In this document: piece after piece, positions 20,791 through 31,835 of the stretch
Layout of the letters: each line of letters opens with the position of its first letter
How positions within the stretch are numbered: the stretch's first letter is position 1
Notes under the pieces: generated by a model
Seen by the model: only the letters and a program-made list of their open reading frames with translations
Database searches by the model: none
Told to the model about the DNA's origin: nothing
Source: Gigantopelta aegis
Taxonomy: Eukaryota > Mollusca > Gastropoda > Neomphalida > Peltospiridae
Length of the DNA: 64,000 bases
Assembly (NCBI RefSeq): GCF_016097555.1
Contig: NC_054706.1
Location: 24,044,378 to 24,108,377, forward strand
Direction: 5' to 3'
Translations under genes and position numbers: made by a program

Positions 20791-21416
20791 GTAGGTACCT
20801 CCGTCTATTACTGATTTTCGCTAATATTATGTTTGATGAATGTTTAAGCACGTTGCGCACACATACACACTTACTTCAGCTGCCTTGGCTGTCTCTCCAG
20901 TTTTGAGAATACATACCACGAAATCAAAATAGGTTAATCTTTATTTTAAAAAAGAGTACATACGTAACCTTTTATTTGGATCCATGAGGTGAATGTAGTA
21001 AAAACATATTTAAAAAGCTGACCTGCGCTACCTAATGTTTTTTTGCCTGACACGTTCTCGTTCCTGAACATTCCTTCTCTTTCCTGCTAAAGCTGCATAC
21101 ACAGTTAAGGCTTATATTGACTGGATGCAGCGCGTGCGTGCGGTCCAGCTAAACAAATCGAATGCATTAGTTTCGATGAAAGCGTCTAGACTGCATACAT
21201 GCGATGCTTGCGATGTGTGCGTCTGAAAAAGCATGTGGCCAGCCGGAATGAAGTAATCGTATATGTTGTATATGCCCAACACGCAAGCCGCAGACGTATC
21301 AAACGCAACAGTCGCGCCGAATCCAGCCTATATGAGTCTTTAGTCAGTAAATTTGGCAAATATATGTTGTTGTTTTTTCTCATATTGACATGTATTTTTA
21401 ATGTAATATATTTCAG

Positions 21417-21572
21417 AGATACCGTGCCGCCATCACCCCGAGTTCTCTGTGGGTTCCTGCTATTTACAAAGAAGACGCAGAAGAGAGGCAGGCTTTACGG
21501 GAACGGGTGTGCGAGGACATATTACGGTTAAATCATGAACGGATATCTTTGGCGGATCACCAAAATGTATGA
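21417..21572 (+). CDS. SLC6 transporter, C-terminal cytoplasmic exon
   Basis: Reads RYRAAITPSSLWVPAIYKED, then AEERQALRERVCEDILRLNH, then ERISLADHQNV and a TGA at 21570-21572. The R-R-AITP-S--W-PA segment is the usual SLC6 post-TM12 sequence, followed by a charged helix. There are two possible 3' ends. Read-through gives the stop at 21572. Splicing at AAT|GTATGA (21566) would continue in phase 0 to a candidate exon at 26624. I cannot choose between them; both could be used. The acceptor is ATATTTCAG. Confidence 0.88.
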   Translation, partial: RYRAAITPSSLWVPAIYKEDAEERQALRERVCEDILRLNHERISLADHQNV

Positions 21573-21712
21573 CTGTGTCTCGACTGTTTATATGATGAGT
21601 TTCTACAGTGCACAAATATTATTTCTTCTTTTTCTTCACAGTTTTAGCATATTTGTGATCGTGTTATGTGCTTTTCTGTCCACGCTGTGCCAATGTTTTT
21701 CACTGGTCAAGT

Positions 21713-21905
21713 CAGGTCATAGGGCTTTACGTGCACATTCAGAACAAGCTGTTATAGCGCACGCCTGTCTTGGGCGCAAGAGCCAGCCTCGGACGGCTCC
21801 TCCGTCCATGACAGGAAAGGTGGGGGGGGGGGGGGAGGAAGGACTGCCTGCAATGGCAGGTGCAAGGGAGCACCAGCAGCCCGACCAAAGTCGGTAGCAG
21901 GCGGG
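21713..21905 (+). repeat. Interspersed repeat F, copy 1
   Basis: GTGCACATTCAGAACAAGCT, AGCGCACGCCTGTCTTGGGC and GGCTCCTCCGTCCATGACAG recur with few changes at 22908-23020. A run of G (about 21822-21835) follows. The family is not identified. Confidence 0.6.
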
Positions 21906-22331
21906 GGTGGGGGTGATGGTACTATGGAATTTTGAATGGCGCAGCAAAGTATAATGCCAAAGAGAAAAAGTGCGCAAATTTGGTTGAGGAAATTGGGCGC
22001 AATTTTGAACGGTCGGTCAAAAACAAAGTTCCAGAGCTAGTATAGGTTTTGACATTAGTGAATCGAGAGTAGCTCGTGTTTTTCTCTCAAAGCTGTGCCA
22101 CTAATAAAGGTAACTATGCACACTTAAAGTAGCATCCTCCTTATGCAACCTTGTCAACCAATCTCTGATTTAAACAATATGTATTTCTGTTTATCTTAAC
22201 AGATGGGATTGGTCAACAGGCATTTTTTTAAATTTAAATAATATTTATTTCTGTTTATATTAATCTCTGGCTGAGTATAGTGAAAAAAACCCGTTAGATT
22301 TATGAGGTTGACTATGTTTTATGTTTATTGT

Positions 22332-22333
<2 letters not shown>

Positions 22334-22410
<77 letters not shown>
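22334..22410. repeat. (TC)n microsatellite
   Basis: Nearly pure CT dinucleotides followed by a C run and a (CTGT)-rich stretch to about 22450. Confidence 0.97.
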
Positions 22411-22412
<2 letters not shown>

Positions 22413-23389
22413 CCCCCCCCCCACTGTCTCTGTCTGTCTCTGTCTCTTTTGGGTCTGTGTGTGTTTTCATTCTGACAAAATCAAAACCGCAATGTTAGAT
22501 TTCTGAATGAGATCCAAAATGGGTCTGGAAGGATTTTTAAATAGTATACCCTTTGTTAACTATGCCAAATTGCAGGTTAGTATTTGTAAAAAGAACGACT
22601 GAGCTAATATTACGACATTTGACCCTATTTTACGTCATCTATGACTTAGTTAAGATTTCGCTTATCCATTCGTTTGTTCGATACAGATAGGATATATCGT
22701 AATATCAGGGCCGTAGCTATGAGGGTTTTTTGTGTTACGGTGCTGATGAATTCTTGGAACGAGCAGTTTAAATCTAGAGGCTCTGAAATACCATTCTGCA
22801 GCCATTTCACAGAAGTTACATACTTAAAACCCTTGTAAGATGTTTTTTAAAGTTTCTATTATTTTTACCGGATTTGTTTTTGGTCCCCATCCCCCGCTAG
22901 GAATGGAATGGAGTGTTTAACGTGCACATTCAGAGCAAGCTGTTGTAGCGCACGCCTGTTCTGGGTACAAGTGCCGGCCTCGGCCAGCTCCTCCGTCCAG
23001 GACAGGCCCACGCTAGCTACGGCCCGGAATATTTATCATTGAATTTGCCTGTTGAATGACATCGGCAATGATAGGCTTAGCAAGATACCTAATAAGATTG
23101 AGTCTTTAGGAAATTGAAGGAACGACACGGGATCTTTACCTCTTTAAGGCGCCGCACCATCGTTTGCCGTTTCGTCACTAGCTATAGCGTCTTAATATAT
23201 TATAGTCAAGTTTAGGTAATAGGTATTCATTAGAAAGTTAATAATACAGATTGATAAATGTCATTTTATAATTTTCCTTCGACAATTACAGGTAGGTTTG
23301 TAACATTAAAACAACCTAGTATTGTACTTTTTGTTTTTTTTGTCGCTGTTATTACTAAATAATACCATTTGTAAGTTAACGGTTAAAAC
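22411..23389. other. No gene seen; contains repeat F copy 2
   Basis: AT-rich unique sequence. The only structure I see is repeat F at 22908-23020 (GTGCACATTCAGAGCAAGCT ... CTCCTCCGTCCAGGACAGG). If the C-terminal exons at 26624 and beyond are real, this is still intron. Confidence 0.6.
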
Positions 23390-23615
23390 TTTGTTTTGTT
23401 TAACTACACCACTAGAACACATTGATTTATTAATCATCGGCTAATGGATGTCAGAGGTAATACGCTACATTTTTCCATTAGGAGCAAGGAATGTTTTATA
23501 TGCACGTTTTCGCTTAATGGACAGCACCTCTTTAGTGGAATCTATATCAAAAGCCGTGGTATGAGCTTTCTTGTTTGAGAAAAAGTGCATATAAAAGATC
23601 CCTTGCTAATAATAG
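23390..23615. mobile_element. Two SINE A-variant fragments in opposite orientation
   Basis: 23390-23506 is a minus-strand 3' fragment (GTTTTGTTTAACTACACCAC ... TTTTATATGCAC). 23552-23615 is a plus-strand internal fragment (AAGCCGTGGTATG ... AGATCCCTTGCTAATAAT). Confidence 0.7.
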
Positions 23616-23856
23616 AAAAATAGTGATGTCTTTAAAGGTAGAGTCAACTCCAACAAGAGCCTTATGTGTTGGAAAGATGCATACCCGGATAAAACATAAC
23701 TTTAGTGGTTTCCTTAGTCCAGTAGGTATGGCTAATAGGTGCTAGGATCGCATCACGGTACCAGCCTCAACATAGTATTTTTTCTATCGACTCCCGTTGG
23801 GAGGTTAAGACCACGGTACTTATTTCTTTTTAATTTTTAAACCACCAAACTGTAGC

Positions 23857-24192
23857 TGGGCGCTACGTAGCCCATTGGTTAAGCGTTCGTCTGATGCGCG
23901 GTCGGTCAGGGAAGGATCCCCGTCGGTGGGCCCATTGAACTATATCTCGTTCCAGCCAGTGCACCATGAATGGTATATCAAAAGCCATGGTATGTGCTAT
24001 CCTGTCTGTGGGATGGTACATAGAAAAGATCCCTTGCTACTAATGGAAAATTCCTTGATCCTCTCTTTTTCTTTTAACTTTATTAACGTGTCCAAAAGAG
24101 GTTCAGGCTCTTTCCTCTCTAAAACCAATTGCAAATGTTTGACATCCAATAGCCGATGTGCTCTAGTGCTATCGTTAAACAAAACAAACAAG
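23857..24192 (+). mobile_element. tRNA-derived SINE, family A, interrupted
   Basis: Head GGGCGCTACGTAGCCCATTG and body to CCCTTGCTACTAATGGAAAA at 24052. About 78 bases of unrelated sequence follow, then the 3' end CAAATGTTTGACATCCAATA ... GTTAAACAAAACAAAC. A family D 3' fragment lies just downstream (24262-24330). Confidence 0.82.
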
Positions 24193-24672
24193 CAAACAAA
24201 CTTTAAAATCAAGCCAACGCCTGTCCTAGACAGACAGACAGACAGTATAAAGACTTGTGATGTTTGCCCACGACAGCGTGCTTTAACTTTAAATTGATAT
24301 AAGCACGGAAAAAGACGAAAAGTAAAATTTTAAATGTGAAGAGAAAACCTGTTCCTTTGTTGTCATTTTAAAAAATGTTGAATGCTCTGCGATGCACTAC
24401 CACATTTTAGAAGTAGCTTTTCATTCTCGTGAATAGAGAAAAAAATTAAGATGGCAGTTCTAACGGCTTTGATATACGTAGAATTGAATTTGTACGTTGT
24501 ATTATGTTTCAGTTTGTTTTTGGGGTTGTACTTTACATTATTTTATCTTTTATAATTAAAAAAAAAAATTGTGTGTAAAATTATCTCAAAGTCACCATAA
24601 TATCAATTTATTCTTTAAAACTCCGATAATATTTGTATTTATTTAAACCACGCTAAATTATATTGTGTTTAT

Positions 24673-25050
24673 TAAAGGGACATACCCTAGTTTTTAAACA
24701 CTAAGGCTTATTTTTAGCTATTACAGCAGTTTTTGATAACTGAAATCATACTTTACTAAGATTTTATTGTTTAAATTATACATTTCCGTACATTCGAAGT
24801 CTTTTTGGTCATCCTGGTGTTTTTAATATCACAAAAAGCATTTGTCATATTTTTAAAAACGCACGAACGTTTGAGAAGTAACAATTATGGAGTCGAGTTT
24901 TAGTATATTTTTAGAGGGTATTTCACCATTTCAAAGTCACAGACTCATGTTTCACTCAATTGTAACTTTATCCAAATGTGTTACAAGTTTGTAGATTAAC
25001 TAAACTTAATGTTAATTTTCATGGGTTGAAACTAGGGTATGTCCCTTTAA
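24673..25050 (+). mobile_element. MITE-like element, family 1
   Basis: Begins TTAAAGGGACATACCCTAGT and ends ACTAGGGTATGTCCCTTTAA, near-perfect terminal inverted repeats of about 21 bp. It is 378 bp long with no coding sequence. The interior matches the copies at 27, 34990, 56418 and 61944. Confidence 0.9.
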
Positions 25051-25104
25051 GCCGCAGAATGGCTTCTTTCAGAGTAATTTTATCACTTTCTACTAATAAA
25101 TCAC

Positions 25105-25268
25105 AGTTTAAACACCGGACGACTGTCACAACTGGACGACTGGTCAAACAGTCGTTTCTACAAGGTCACCAGCAAGGTCAAATGACTTTTACTCTGAAGC
25201 GTGTTGGCCGGACTAGCTCATTAGAGAGCACGTGACCACTTGACCAACGTATTGTCGGCACGTGCGTT
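25105..25268 (+). repeat. Duplicated segment G, copy 1
   Basis: Contains CACAACTGGACGACTGG, GCGTGTTGGCCGGACTAGC and CACTTGACCAACGTATTG. It aligns over about 160 bases with 26677-26832, where it overlaps the candidate C-terminal exon. Confidence 0.65.
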
Positions 25269-25619
25269 TCACAGTTTCAACGCAAATGTTTGTCTTGGCG
25301 TGGACTGGAAAACACAGAGACCGATTAAAATATGACATTAATAAATTTAACGAAAACCGATTTATTAATAAATGTGTAGCTCCAATGATCATTAATGTCT
25401 TTGTTCTAAACAGATTCATCTTTGATGGCAGATATTTACTCGGAATATCCATCAGATTTTATTTCTACTGTTTGATTTTCTTCTAGTATAATTTATATAG
25501 AAGACATGGAGTTTAAATACAGTATTTCTGTAAAGTAATTCTGACTGTGGCTAATACTCGAATATAGTTGACAAACACACATTTGTTCAGTGAACAATTA
25601 CATGAACTGTTCTTAGTTT

Positions 25620-25940
25620 TGGGGCGGGACGTAGCTCAGTGGTAAAGCGCACGCTTGGTGTGCGGTCGGTCTGGGATCGATTCCCGTCGGTGAGCCCATT
25701 GGGCTATTTCTCGTTCCAGCCAGTGCACCACGACTGGTATATCAAAGGCCGTGGCATGTGTTATCCAGTCTGTGGGATGGTGCATATAAAAGATCCCTTG
25801 CTGCTAACCGAAAAGAGTAGCCCATCAAGTGGCGACAGCGGGTTTCCTCTCTCAATATCTATGTGGTCCTTAACCATATGTCTGACGCCATATAACTGTA
25901 AATAAAATGTGTTGAGTACGTCGTTAAATAAAAAATTTCC
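25620..25940 (+). mobile_element. tRNA-derived SINE, family A, full length
   Basis: GGGGCGGGACGTAGCTCAGT head, GGGATCGATTCCCGTCGGTG B-box region, complete body and tail GTCGTTAAATAAAAAATTTCC. One of the least damaged copies in the window. Confidence 0.93.
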
Positions 25941-26399
25941 ATCTTCTTGTTTTCGTATTATATATATTTGTGCACGTACGAAATTATTGGAATGTGAAAT
26001 CTGGTTTGGGCTACTGCAAACCTTAGGAAGACAACTGTTACAAACACGTTGTTTTATATAGATAATTCTAAACAGGTTGATACCTTGAGACCTTTCGTTG
26101 TTACAATATCGTCTTCCAGTTCCTGCGACTACAAACTGGTGATGCTTTTCATACATGCAAATAATACATTTCAAGATCTGCACAGTCCGTAGCAGTTCAC
26201 CTTTTACTGTTTGATTCTATAGCCATAACTAGGCGAGGATGGAGGAGGTAGCTACCTCCAAGAAAATACTGAATAGTTTTTGTTTAGCTAGAAAGGGCGC
26301 CATAATATTGAGCCCTGATTTTGAGAAAGAAAAAAAAAGTTAAAATTTTGTTTGGTTTTGTATATAGCCCATTCATTTATTAAACATATTTTTTTTCCG

Positions 26400-26475
26400 T
26401 CCCAACCAAAGGCCGTGGTATATGTTGTTCTGTCTACGAGAAAGTGCATATAAACGATCCTCTGCTGTTATTACA
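26400..26475 (+). mobile_element. SINE A-variant internal fragment
   Basis: AAAGGCCGTGGTATATGTTG and AAAGTGCATATAAACGATCC match the SINE body; head and tail are missing. Confidence 0.55.
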
Positions 26476-26623
26476 AACATGAACTGATTTCTTTTTTCTA
26501 AAAAGTTCTTTATGACTCTTTCCGAAGGGCCAGTTTTGTTGGGGATTTTTGTTTGTTAAATTTGAATTATTTCATAACATAAATTACCAAATGACACACA
26601 GTCGCTTTTCTTTCTCCCTGTAG

Positions 26624-26725
26624 GACCCCAGATACCTGTCCAGTACGACCTTCAGACCTCACGATGATGTTGTCGTTAATCAGCGACCACCTGTCATAAC
26701 TGGACAACTGGGTAAACACAGATAG
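26624..26725 (+). CDS. Candidate alternative C-terminal exon of the SLC6 gene
   Basis: A strong acceptor (TCTTTCTCCCTGTAG) opens a phase-0 frame: DPRYLSSTTFRPHDDVVVNQ, then RPPVITGQLGKHR and TAG at 26723-26725. It would follow the AAT|GTATGA donor at 21566 in frame. A donor CTGG|GTAAAC at 26711/26712 could instead continue to 27898. Against it, the exon's second half belongs to a segment repeated at 25105, and the tail sequence is not conserved enough for me to recognise. This call rests on splice signals and phase only. Confidence 0.45.
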   Translation, partial: DPRYLSSTTFRPHDDVVVNQRPPVITGQLGKHR

Positions 26726-26832
26726 CCGGTAAACTGACCACCACGGTCAAAAGTCAATCACTTCGCCACGCGTGTTGGCCGGACAAGCCAATTAGAGACA
26801 CGTGATCACTTGACCAACGTATTGGTGGCACG
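26677..26832 (+). repeat. Duplicated segment G, copy 2
   Basis: Aligns with 25105-25268: CATAACTGGACAACTGG, GCGTGTTGGCCGGACAAGC, CACTTGACCAACGTATTG. The two copies are about 1.57 kb apart in the same orientation. Confidence 0.65.
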
Positions 26833-26967
26833 TGACGTCCGGATATCGTAATAATTAAAAAGTCACGGACGTTTGGGCGCGAAATGTATGTAGACATATG
26901 CCGGGGGTGGGGTGGGAAATGTTGAAAGCTACTGATGGATTCTGAAGCAAAATATTGTAATACCTTT

Positions 26968-26995
26968 TGTGTGTGTGTGTGTGTATGTATGTGTG

Positions 26996-27042
<47 letters not shown>

Positions 27043-27045
27043 CTG
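26968..27045. repeat. (TG)n microsatellite
   Basis: TGTG tracts separated by a short TATGTATG and TATATATATG stretch. Confidence 0.95.
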
Positions 27046-27080
27046 TTTGTGTGTATATGTACGTCATAGATATAAATTCA

Positions 27081-27257
27081 CGGGCGTTGGGTCCTGGTTG
27101 GAGTTTATGGGTGTTTAGTTAGAACCACTCGGTGGAACGAGTCATACCTTGTGTTGTCGTAAATATATAGACTATATATACAACACAGGGTATGACTCGT
27201 TCCATGGAGTCGTTCTAACTAACACCCATAAACTTCAACCAGGACCCGAACACCCAT
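27081..27257. repeat. Foldback element: 76-bp arms, 24-bp loop
   Basis: Left arm 27081-27156 (CGGGCGTTGGGTCCTGGTTG ... GAGTCATACCTTGTGTTG) is the near-perfect reverse complement of 27181-27257 (CAACACAGGGTATGACTCGT ... AGGACCCGAACACCCATG). The loop is AT-rich (TCGTAAATATATAGACTATA...). Weaker pairing continues about 15 bases outward. It could form a long hairpin in RNA or DNA. I see no similar copy elsewhere in the window. Confidence 0.9.
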
Positions 27258-27897
27258 GGATAAAATTCCCAAATCACCACGATAACCTCTCGGTCACCGG
27301 GACATTCTTAAAGAACGTTCACAGTTAACAGACGATATTCGTGGGGCTTACAAACCACTTCCTGTGCTCTTGGCGTACATTAATTTGTGGACAAACCTGG
27401 CACTGGCAAGTATGTATAAATAATAATATGAATATCTATATTTTGTATGTACGTTGCGTTTGACAAATACATACATAGATATGAACACACAGGCACGGAG
27501 GATAAAATCTTTTTTGGCCTCACAAACTGTCTCATGCCGTTGCTGGGACATCGAACCTTAGGCACCGAATGTATGTATGTAGGCAAATAAGAAAGTAACT
27601 AGGTAGATAGGTAGTTAGGTAGGTAGGTAGGTAGGTAGACACGCAAACAGGCAGGTAGAGCCAGCTAGACAACTAGCCAGGTCGTTCTTTATATATATCA
27701 CATTAAATTTTGTGTTAAAACTTGCCCGCAGTGGCCAAACCATTTTAACCGAAAGTACAAATTCTATTCAGTAGTAAACGAAGACAAATTTCAACAAAAA
27801 ATGATCTATGAACTCAACAGTCATAAATATTTCTCGAGACATTCTTTTCCCAGTGACATCTTAACACCGTGCTAATATTTGCTACACCGTTTATCAG
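27258..27897. other. No gene seen; short GTAG microsatellite
   Basis: Mostly unique AT-rich sequence. A (TAGG)-type tetranucleotide tract lies at about 27600-27640. Confidence 0.6.
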
Positions 27898-28037
27898 AAA
27901 CCAGATGCACCTCTGCCACAAGCAGACGTGAACTACCCGTCTTGGCGCACGCGCTGGCGGAAGAGGACACCGTGACCGCACGTGCCTCCCTGACCACCGT
28001 CTTGCATTTCAACATCCAAAGGAACCGTCACAGATGA
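27898..28037 (+). CDS. Possible last exon of the SLC6 gene
   Basis: After acceptor TTTATCAG two frames are open. In phase 0 it reads KPDAPLPQADVNYPSWRTRW and RKRTP to a TGA at 27973. In the phase that fits the donor at 26711 it reads ETRCTSATSRRELPVLAHAL, AEEDTVTARASLTTVLHFNI and QRNRHR to a TGA at 28035-28037. The region is GC-richer than its surroundings. I recognise neither peptide. Confidence 0.25.
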
Positions 28038-29424
28038 CGCGACGCTAATACTCTTTGATCTTCACCCGATTCTGACGTGGCCGGATTAGATAAATACCTT
28101 GACACCCAACTTTGACATCGGCGCTTATTGAAGCATATACCTTGATGCTTGGTCTTTTACTTTCGTCCTTTATATTTTCTTTCATACCCATCCATAACAC
28201 CTGACAGAAAATTCGCTTTTTAGAAATATTTAGAGATATGTAGGTGAAACAGGTCAACGTAGTCTTGCTGTCTGACAGTAGCGGTAACAGCAAAGAAAAA
28301 AATATTCCGTGTGTTGCTATTGTTTAAAATACTTTGTTTCAAGTCCTGCCTGTGAAATATTAACTTGACACAAAACCAGATTTAGGTGGCTGCTAGTGTT
28401 ATTGTGGAATTTCGGTTATTGTTTTCGTTTTGTACATCACTGTTATGCTCTATCGACCGGAGAAAAGAAGCAAACATTAATGCAGTTGACCCTTTTGGAT
28501 CAGATTCTATTGCTCACAATATAGGTAACAACGATGTAACCAGTGCATGAAATGCCCTGCTTGTTTGTATAGCTAATAATAATAACATATATAAATTATA
28601 CCCTTCACATTCAGGATAATTTCGAAGTCTAAATTGAAGAAAACATTTCTTTTGTAAACTATTGTCTACAATTTGCGTTGAAATAAATGCAATTCGCTAT
28701 ATTCCTAAATTAAACATGTCTTATGTAGAACACAAACTATTTTAAATTACCTTCAGTCAACAATAATTTATGTACTATTCTTTAATATATATTTTAAAGA
28801 CTACAAACATTTCTTTATTTGCATATATATATATATAGATAATGTATTTAGGGAAAAAATTATACATTAATTTCTGTATACCACTAATTAATTGTATTTT
28901 TGATCCTTTTAAAAAGTAAGAAGTGGAGAAAAAAATGAAATCAAATCGCTTCATTTGCTCCGTATACCATTAACAAGGTGTGAATACCTGTGAAAGACGC
29001 TCGGGTTTAGGTTACGCTGACCGAACTTTCAACTCGGACGCCGAAGAAAAGGATTTGGTACCGGACACGAGCGAATCACACTAAAACCTACAACCCATTG
29101 AAGAAGCAAATTACTAGAATGCATTTCTTAAATTCTCTTTTATTCACGCCAGTTGATAACCAGCCGAAGACTAGTTCCAGGTGTTTATTAACTGGATAAT
29201 CGGGTGAAACCCGAAACACTTCCTTCCACCCGTGTCCTTTGAAAGCGTGGTGAATGGGTGGCACCCCGCGGGTGTCGCTTGGGTCATATTTGGTCCGGGT
29301 CAAAAACTTACTCTGTATTTAGGTGGGTGGACACATCAAAAGCCACTGGCTGCTTCAGTGGGTTTGATTGCTAACTCAAATAGTGATGGAATAGAATATG
29401 ATTATTGACGCATAGAAACCGTGA
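28038..29424. other. No gene seen
   Basis: AT-rich unique sequence. A minus-strand ORF at 29088-29303 has no recognisable domain. Confidence 0.55.
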
Positions 29425-29510
29425 AAGGTGCGGAATGTATGTTCAGTGGTAAAAACATCTGTCTGGCTTGCGAGAGGCTTTAGGATCGAATCCCGTGATG
29501 TACGGAATCA
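29425..29510 (+). mobile_element. Degenerate SINE head
   Basis: GTTCAGTGGTAAAAACATCTG, CTTGCGAGAGGC and TTTAGGATCGAATCCCGTGA resemble the A-box to B-box part of family A. A family D 3' fragment in reverse orientation follows at 29575-29690. Confidence 0.5.
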
Positions 29511-29774
29511 TCAGTCAATGACAGGTTAAAATATCATTTCGGTTTTGTTTTAGGCATTCACGAATAAATTAAATTTATTTTGTACTTTTGTTCAATTTAC
29601 GATTAAGCACGCTGTTCTAAACATACATCGCACCCATGTACGCTATCTGTCCAGAACAAGGGTAATAATTGTTGGTAGTGGTTAGTAACAGATAATTAAT
29701 TTGATTTATGTATTTATAGAATAGCAAAATTTAAAACAAAAATCACACAAAAAGGTACAGAAATGTTACCAAGA

Positions 29775-30150
29775 ACCTACTTCCCCAAAACAACAACTTC
29801 AAGAAAAACCAACACACAACCCCTACCCCCCAAAAACAAACAAAAACAAACAAAAAACAAACAAACAACAACAAAAAACCCCCAAAACAAAACAACAACA
29901 GCAACAGCAACAGCAACAATAACAAAAGAAAGAAACAAAAATACCACTTCCCAAAAAAACCCAACAAAACACCGCTCCACCCCACCCAACCCAAAAAACA
30001 AACAAACAAACAAAAACAAACAAAACAAATCCCTAAACCAACCAACAAAACAAAACCACTCCACCCCTACCAAATTCACATCGCTGAACACCCCAAAAGA
30101 AATAATAATTTTAAAATGCCCCCAAAACCAACCTACAAACCCCTCCAAAT
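29775..30150. repeat. A/C-only low-complexity tract
   Basis: About 375 bases that are almost entirely A and C (for example CAAAAACAAACAAAAACAAA, CCCCCAAAACAAAACAACAA) with very few G or T. Long ORFs on both strands are composition artefacts. Confidence 0.92.
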
Positions 30151-30777
30151 GACCTCTTTAAGTCCCTTATAAATACCCAAACCAAACAACAAACACCCGC
30201 CGCTCATAGTATCAATAGGTTTAAAACACACATATTTTAACCCAAACCACATATTTTAATAACATTTCCAAGTACAGATATCTACTAAACACATTTCAGA
30301 CGTCCGTACATAAAATCTAGACGATGTTTGAACAAACTGGTTTATCAGGTCGAGATGAAACTAAAAAAAACATTCTTCTCGTTTGAAACATTTGCTTTAT
30401 TGTTTAGGAGGCAAGGCGTCACCCCGCCTACTGCCACAGACATTAAAATATAGAACACAAAACCTATTGAGTTTCTACTTTTAATGTATATCTGTGCTGC
30501 ACATAGATTTCACCCGTCATGAATTTACATCGCAGATAAGAACGGAGAAGCGAGCCATATAATTTACTGAAATTAACCCCCGGAATCTACCGAGGCACGT
30601 GAATACGGGTAATTGTCCAAATCTCCATAAATTGTTCTTTTGTGCTGGGGATATGTGTGTTGAAATGAAGCATTTTGTCCGTTAGATATACACAATACGA
30701 TAATTTATTCCATTTCATAAAACACGGTTCAAATGTGAACCAAGATGTCAGTTAAAATAAAAGGTTCAAAATACCAA
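30151..30777. other. No gene seen
   Basis: AT-rich unique sequence without recognisable repeats or coding sequence. Confidence 0.5.
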
Positions 30778-31030
30778 CCGGCTTCGGTGGCGTAGTGTCT
30801 AAGCCGTCGACCTTAAACAGAGATCACCATGACCATTGCCAAATTAGCCAACTGCTACTTTTAATACAAAGTGGCTACAATATTTAGTCTTTGGCTAATA
30901 CAATTTTTCCTGAGTTAACCACATTTTAATAATTTTCAAGAAATTTTCTACATATCTAAAAATTGGCTAAACCAAAATTTGCTCCAATGTGAAAACTTAA
31001 GTTAAAGTTGGTAGGTAATGGGTTTAAGTT
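30778..31030 (+). mobile_element. SINE head interrupted by another insertion
   Basis: CCGGCTTCGGTGGCGTAGTG (family C/D head) runs to about 30815. GTTGGTAGGTAATGGGTTTAA, the B-box part, resumes at about 31008. The intervening 190 bases (AAACAGAGATCACC ... TGTGAAAACTTAAGTTAAA) look like a separate insertion. Confidence 0.5.
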
Positions 31031-31164
31031 AAAATAAATGTAAATACCGCCAAAATATTTTTTAAAACCCAAAACAATTCGACACGCAACTATTCATAAT
31101 ATGATTTATATTGTATTATAGTATACATGTACATATGGTTCAAGTTGTGTCCGTGAACATATCT

Positions 31165-31393
31165 GTTTGTTCAGTGGGTAGATCGCTCGTGTGAGGTGTG
31201 ATGGTTCGCAGGATTGATCATCGACAAAAAACGTGGTGCGTTCATATAAAAGATCCCTCGCTGCTAATGGAAAAATACAAACGGTTTCTTTGAAGACTAC
31301 GTGTTAGAATTATCAAATGTTTGTCATTCAAAAGCCAATGATTAATTAATCAAAATGCTCTAGTGGTATCGTTAAACAAAACAAACTTTAACT
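31165..31393 (+). mobile_element. SINE family A variant, degenerate
   Basis: GTGGGTAGATCGCTCGTGTG head piece, TTCATATAAAAGATCCCTCG body, CTAGTGGTATCGTTAAACAA end. Confidence 0.75.
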
Positions 31394-31669
31394 TTATATC
31401 TTAATATTGTTCAAAATTCTGGCCAGAACAGAGGTTAATGCCTAATGATTAGTTGGTAGTTTTATTAATATTATGATTACTTTATTATTATTTGCTTAAT
31501 GCTATACAAAACCCCATTGAACATAAACATTCAATTTCCCAAACGTTTTTATCATAAGAAATGTTCATAAGAACGAGACTGTTTTTGACAAAACCCACTT
31601 CGAAAATTAAAAGACAAATCCTGTCTAAAATTATGGTAAACAAACTATTAATTGAAATTCCTGAGACAA

Positions 31670-31725
31670 AAAACAACAAACAAACAAAAAACAACAACAA
31701 AAAAGAAAACAAAAAAGAAAAAACA

Positions 31726-31761
<36 letters not shown>

Positions 31762-31835
31762 CACCCCCCAAAAACCCCCAACAAAAAAAACCCCCAAAAC
31801 CCCCCAAAAAAACCCCCAAACAAACAACAACATCA
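31670..31835. repeat. A/C-only tract with (CA)n
   Basis: CAAACAAAAAACAACAACAA, then about 28 bases of CA dinucleotides, then CCCCCAAAA runs. ORFs on both strands are artefacts of composition. Confidence 0.92.

Noticed and set aside
25620..25700. SINE heads as functional tRNA genes
   Set aside because: They keep A- and B-box-like sequence but do not fold as a full cloverleaf and continue into the SINE body.
29743..30152. Opposing long ORFs over 29.74-30.15 kb
   Set aside because: They result from an A/C-only tract that lacks stop codons on both strands; there is no domain.
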